Positions 61,414-64,000 of a stretch of 64,000 nucleotides of DNA are shown here, piece after piece. The DNA is from Chryseobacterium oleae. GTDB taxonomy: Bacteria > Bacteroidota > Bacteroidia > Flavobacteriales > Weeksellaceae. Made by a program: the position numbers and the translations under genes. The stretch's first letter is position 1; every line of letters begins with the position of its first letter. The stretch covers positions 219,410-283,409 of the forward strand of contig NZ_FOVD01000007.1 in the NCBI RefSeq assembly GCF_900115055.1, in the 5' to 3' direction. The notes under the pieces were generated by a model. It saw only the letters and a program-made list of their open reading frames with translations. It had not been told where the DNA came from and made no database searches.

Positions 61414-62364
61414 ATGGATAAAATACCTAGTGTAGACCTGCGTGATTTCCTTTCGGACAACCCGGAACGCAAACAGAAATTTGTAAATGAAATCGGAAAA
61501 GCTTATGAAGAAATTGGTTTTGTAGCCTTAAAAGGCCATTTTCTTGATGACAAACTAGTAGATGAACTCTATGGAGAGGTTAAAAACTTTTTTGACCAAC
61601 CCGTAGAAACGAAGCAGAAGTATGAAATTCCAGGAATCGGTGGCCAGAGAGGTTACGTAGGATTCGGTAAAGAAACCGCCAAAGGTTTCAAAAAAGGTGA
61701 TTTAAAAGAATTTTGGCATTTCGGACAGTATGTGTCTGATGATTCAAAGTACAAATCAGAGTATCCGGACAACGTCATCGTTGATGAACTTCCAAAATTC
61801 AATGAAGTAGGAAAAGAAGCCTACCAGATGCTTGAAAAAACAGGTCAGTCTGTATTAAGAGCTTTGGCTATCTATCTTGGTCTGGATGAATTTTATTTTG
61901 ATGATAAAATCGCAGAAGGAAATTCTATTTTGAGACCTATCCACTATCCACCCATCACTCAGGAACCAGATGACGCAGTAAGAGCTGCTGCTCACGGTGA
62001 CATTAACCTGATTACTCTTTTAATGGGATCTCAGGGTAAAGGCTTACAGGTTCAGAACCACAACGGAGACTGGATCGATGCCATTGCAGAACCGGATGAA
62101 TTGGTGATCAATGTCGGAGATATGCTGTCAAGACATACCAACAACAAATTGAAATCTACCATTCACAGAGTAGTTAACCCGCCTAGAGAATTATGGGGGA
62201 CTTCAAGGTACTCAATCCCGTTCTTTATGCATCCCGTAAGCGGAATGTCGTTAAATGCTCTTGAAAACTGTGTTGACGAAAACAATCCTAAGTTATACGA
62301 AGATACAACGGCGGGAGAATTTTTACATGAAAGACTTATTGAATTAGGACTTATCAAAAAGTAA
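61414..62364 (+). CDS. 2OG-Fe(II) oxygenase, isopenicillin N synthase-like
   Basis: 316 residues. The N-terminal DIOX_N part (MDKIPSVDLRDFLSDNPERKQKF; IGFVALKGHFLD) and the DSBH domain with the iron ligands HGDINLITLL (about H190, D192) and STIHRVVNPPRE (His about 250) are clear, and RYSIPFFMHP follows with the Arg that binds 2-oxoglutarate. Such enzymes hydroxylate or desaturate small molecules or catalyse related oxidations. Neighbours give no substrate. Confidence 0.9.
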   Translation: MDKIPSVDLRDFLSDNPERKQKFVNEIGKAYEEIGFVALKGHFLDDKLVDELYGEVKNFFDQPVETKQKYEIPGIGGQRGYVGFGKETAKGFKKGDLKEFWHFGQYVSDDSKYKSEYPDNVIVDELPKFNEVGKEAYQMLEKTGQSVLRALAIYLGLDEFYFDDKIAEGNSILRPIHYPPITQEPDDAVRAAAHGDINLITLLMGSQGKGLQVQNHNGDWIDAIAEPDELVINVGDMLSRHTNNKLKSTIHRVVNPPRELWGTSRYSIPFFMHPVSGMSLNALENCVDENNPKLYEDTTAGEFLHERLIELGLIKK

Positions 62365-62371
62365 TATAAAC

Positions 62372-62439
62372 AAGTCAATAATTAATCTGTATTCCGGTTA
62401 TCAGCCTTGTGTTGATACCTTCAGATTAATTATTGACTT
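62372..62439. terminator. Bidirectional terminator
   Basis: AAGTCAATAATTAATCTG (62372-62389) and CAGATTAATTATTGACTT (62422-62439) form an 18-base perfect stem with a 32-base loop, and are followed by T's. It serves the oxygenase gene and the convergent peptide gene at 62463. Confidence 0.85.
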
Positions 62440-62462
62440 TTATTTTTATCGTGGAAGCTTGG

Positions 62463-62651
62463 TTAAAAACCAATTCCGCAAGACATTCTCTCACAGGAAA
62501 GGCTACAGCTGTTAAAACGGTAGCATCCTGTTCCCATACTATTCAATTCTGCACAGGGATCTTCGAAAGTATCTCTAATTTCAAAACAATTTCTTGATCC
62601 TCCACTGATCTCTTTCAGGTCTTTTCTTTCAATCTTCTTTAGATTCTTCAT
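62463..62651 (-). CDS. Cys-rich leader peptide (bacteriocin-like), 62 aa
   Basis: The leader MKNLKKIERKDLKEISGG ends in a double-Gly, the classical cut site of C39-type peptidase transporters. The core has six Cys (RNCFE, EDPCAE, GTGCYR, NSCSLSCER, MSCGIG). It belongs with the peptides at 33132, 62831 and 63368 and is a separate gene with its own gap of 180 bases to the next. No transport or modification gene is near. Confidence 0.82.
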   Translation of the reverse strand: MKNLKKIERKDLKEISGGSRNCFEIRDTFEDPCAELNSMGTGCYRFNSCSLSCERMSCGIGF

Positions 62652-62830
62652 AGTTATAGTTTGTATTAATTACTGAAGACATCGGAAACGAGTAAAACAG
62701 ACTGAAAAGCTATTATTTTAATGGTTATTTTAAGTTTAGACAACTCAACCATTGAAATAGCTATAAAGTTGCTTAAAATTGTTCTTTATAACTTCTCTGT
62801 TTTATCTTCAGGCTTCATTACTTTCCAAAA

Positions 62831-63103
62831 TTATCCCGTTATACAATAAAACTCCGGACATGGAGTAGTCTGCGTAACAGTTCCCCATGGGCAAATACAT
62901 GTATAGGTATCACCACCCTGTCCAGGCCCCCCTCCTCCAGTTCCGGGGTCTACATACGGTACACATCTTCCGCCTGAGCAGATGTGTCCTGATGAACATC
63001 CTCCAGTTCCCGGCCCTTCCCCTTCAAAACAGAATGATGGAGTTAAGTCTCCGGCAGAAATTTTCTTTTGATCTACACGAGAAAGTTTTTTTAAATTTTT
63101 CAT
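62831..63103 (-). CDS. Cys-rich leader peptide (bacteriocin-like), 90 aa
   Basis: Leader MKNLKKLSRVDQKKISAGD with Ala-Gly in place of GG. The core is longer and Gly/Cys-rich (FCFEGEGPGTGGCSSGHICSG; CVPYVDPGTGGGGPGQGG) and ends TYTCICPWGTVTQTTPCPEF followed by YC, with eight Cys in all. It is divergent from the peptide gene at 63368. The Gly-rich spacing pattern is unlike the other cores. Function unknown; it may be a secreted structural or antibacterial peptide. Confidence 0.8.
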   Translation of the reverse strand: MKNLKKLSRVDQKKISAGDLTPSFCFEGEGPGTGGCSSGHICSGGRCVPYVDPGTGGGGPGQGGDTYTCICPWGTVTQTTPCPEFYCITG

Positions 63104-63367
63104 AGTTCTTTGTTTTTGATGTTTCCTACTCTATAAGCTTTTCGGATACCGCTTTGATTGATCTAAAATTAAATATTTTTAATTAATAACCAAAGATTTA
63201 ACCCAATTTATTCACTACATGATGAAATCTTATGCATCAATTTTAAATTTATGTTGATTAATATTTATAATCCCATAAAATTTAATAGCAAAACCTACCA
63301 CATTTTATTTTACTTAAAAATATTTTAATTATCTTTACTTTACTATCAAATTTTTAATTAAAACAAT

Positions 63368-63529
63368 ATGAAAAATCTAAAAAAACTAGACAAAGGTCAA
63401 TTAAAAAGCATCTCCGGTGCAGGAGCAATTAAACTTCCTGAACCTGAATTTTGTATGTATTACTGTAACGGTACCGTAGTTTGCGCAACTTGCAGTGATG
63501 ACTTCAAATGTCCGGACAACACTATGTAA
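63368..63529 (+). CDS. Cys-rich leader peptide (bacteriocin-like), 53 aa
   Basis: ATG at 63368 and TAA at 63527-63529. The leader MKNLKKLDKGQLKSISGAG is followed by a core with five Cys (FCMYYCNG, VVCATCSD, FKCPDN). It reads divergently from the peptide gene at 62831. A terminator follows after about 25 bases. Confidence 0.8.
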   Translation: MKNLKKLDKGQLKSISGAGAIKLPEPEFCMYYCNGTVVCATCSDDFKCPDNTM

Positions 63530-63554
63530 GATCGAAAAATAAGAAAGAATAAGA

Positions 63555-63586
63555 AAACCGCTCTTTTAGAGCGGTTTTTTTTTATC
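63555..63586 (+). terminator. Terminator of the 53-aa peptide gene
   Basis: AAACCGCTC (63555-63563) and GAGCGGTTT (63569-63577), loop TTTTA, then a run of T. Confidence 0.92.
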
Positions 63587-63833
63587 TATAATTTTATCCA
63601 TTCTCTGTATAAAGTCTCCTAATAAGGCTCGAGTACTATCAATAAAGCTAAAATAAGTTATACAATAAATACGAAGTTAAAATGTTAAAGTTAATTTCCC
63701 TTTTAATTGGATACAATCTCGCGCAGATCTTTCAGATTAAGCAGATTCTTTTTATAGTTACCGGAAAATAAGGGAAGGAATATTGTTTCGTTTAAGTTTC
63801 GGCTAAAGCCTATTGTATTGGGTATACAGTGTA

Positions 63834-63853
63834 AGCGGGCTAAAGCCCGCTCA
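63834..63853. repeat. REP-like palindrome
   Basis: AGCGGGCTAAAGCCCGCT, a near-perfect dyad with GC-rich arms. It is like other extragenic palindromes of Bacteroidota and stands out against AT-rich flanks. Confidence 0.55.
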
Positions 63854-63885
63854 TATTGAATATATAGGAAAAATATAGAAGACAA

Positions 63886-63950
63886 GCTTATTGCTTATTG
63901 CTTATTGCTTATTGCTTATTGCTTATTGCTTATTGCTTATTGCTTATTGC
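63886..63950. repeat. Tandem 7-mer repeat (GCTTATT) x9.3
   Basis: Nine perfect copies of GCTTATT (63886-63948) followed by GC. The array is uninterrupted, so slipped-strand changes in copy number are likely. It lies in non-coding DNA, about 355 bases beyond the peptide gene at 63368. Confidence 0.97.
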
Positions 63951-64000
63951 AAATCTATGGATCAATGATGAATGATAAGTGATGTTCTGTAGTAGTAGTA

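Larger units (their letters stand above)
63587..64000. other. Gene-free end of window with repeats
   Basis: No supported gene. It holds an AAGCGGGCTAAAGCCCGCTC palindrome near 63835 and a 7-base tandem repeat (separate entries). An open frame at 63703-63885 (minus) reads through the palindrome and is not called. Confidence 0.55.

Noticed and set aside
63703..63885. 60-codon frame on the minus strand
   Set aside because: It runs through a REP-like palindrome and an intergenic repeat; such frames are frequent artefacts in this group.
63886..63950. CRISPR array
   Set aside because: The repeat unit is 7 bases without spacers and there are no cas genes.

Overview
The window reads as chromosomal DNA of a flavobacterium close to Chryseobacterium. 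It is AT-rich, promoters are of the Bacteroidota type (TTTG, about 19-20 bases, TAnnTTTG), and Shine-Dalgarno sequences are rare. It encodes TonB-related proteins, DUF5686, tricorn-like and LptE-type envelope proteins, a menaquinone gene (menD), tryptophanase, and short Cys-rich peptides with the MKNLKKL...ISGG leader seen in Chryseobacterium. There is no phage, plasmid or insertion sequence; most genes are core or lineage-core.

Layout. 1-9.4 kb (minus): envelope genes (an acidic protein cut by the window edge, LptE, a membrane protein), a sigma-54 activator, a TPR protein, a TonB_C-like lipoprotein, MiaB, and a tandem set of four secreted TonB_C-domain proteins. 9.5-18.5 kb (minus): MFS transporter with overlapping PoxB, lysA behind a leader-ORF/terminator arrangement, a secreted ConA-like protein, a DnaQ-like exonuclease with a decayed GIY-YIG domain, and a HerA-like ATPase. 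18.6-29.5 kb (mostly plus): MBL-rhodanese enzyme, rhodanese lipoprotein, thioredoxin, nitrilase (minus), RseP, then a tricorn-like protease and an AAA ATPase bracketed by two identical tRNA-Asn genes. 29.5-30.4 kb: a gene-free region with a TIR-bounded repeat followed by a cluster of DnaA-box-like 9-mers (candidate replication origin). 30.5-43.3 kb: DUF5686 protein, a Cys-rich peptide, bL27/bL21, metallopeptidase lipoprotein, acyltransferase, alpha/beta hydrolase, MiaE, DUF502, tryptophanase, FAD monooxygenase and MalY-type PLP enzyme. 43.4-51.8 kb: TonB-dependent receptor, PQQ-type sugar dehydrogenase, BlaI/BlaR-type pair with visible operators, UvrB. 52.5-55.1 kb: three paralogous secreted proteins, two of them behind a duplicated 5' region. 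55.1-62.4 kb: DUF3820, AI-2E family transporter, two membrane proteins, the folate pair PabB/class IV aminotransferase, MenD, 2OG-Fe(II) oxygenase. 62.4-64 kb: three Cys-rich leader peptides, a terminator, a REP-like palindrome and a 7-base tandem repeat.

Most interesting signals: (1) four Cys-rich peptides sharing one leader and having unrelated cores; (2) a 23-codon Lys-rich ORF plus intrinsic terminator directly ahead of lysA, a candidate lysine attenuator; (3) the DnaA-box cluster near 30.1 kb; (4) two intergenic elements with common terminal inverted repeats and dissimilar interiors, plus a related third element; (5) the array of secreted TonB_C proteins. All family assignments are from reading motifs; no database search was run.
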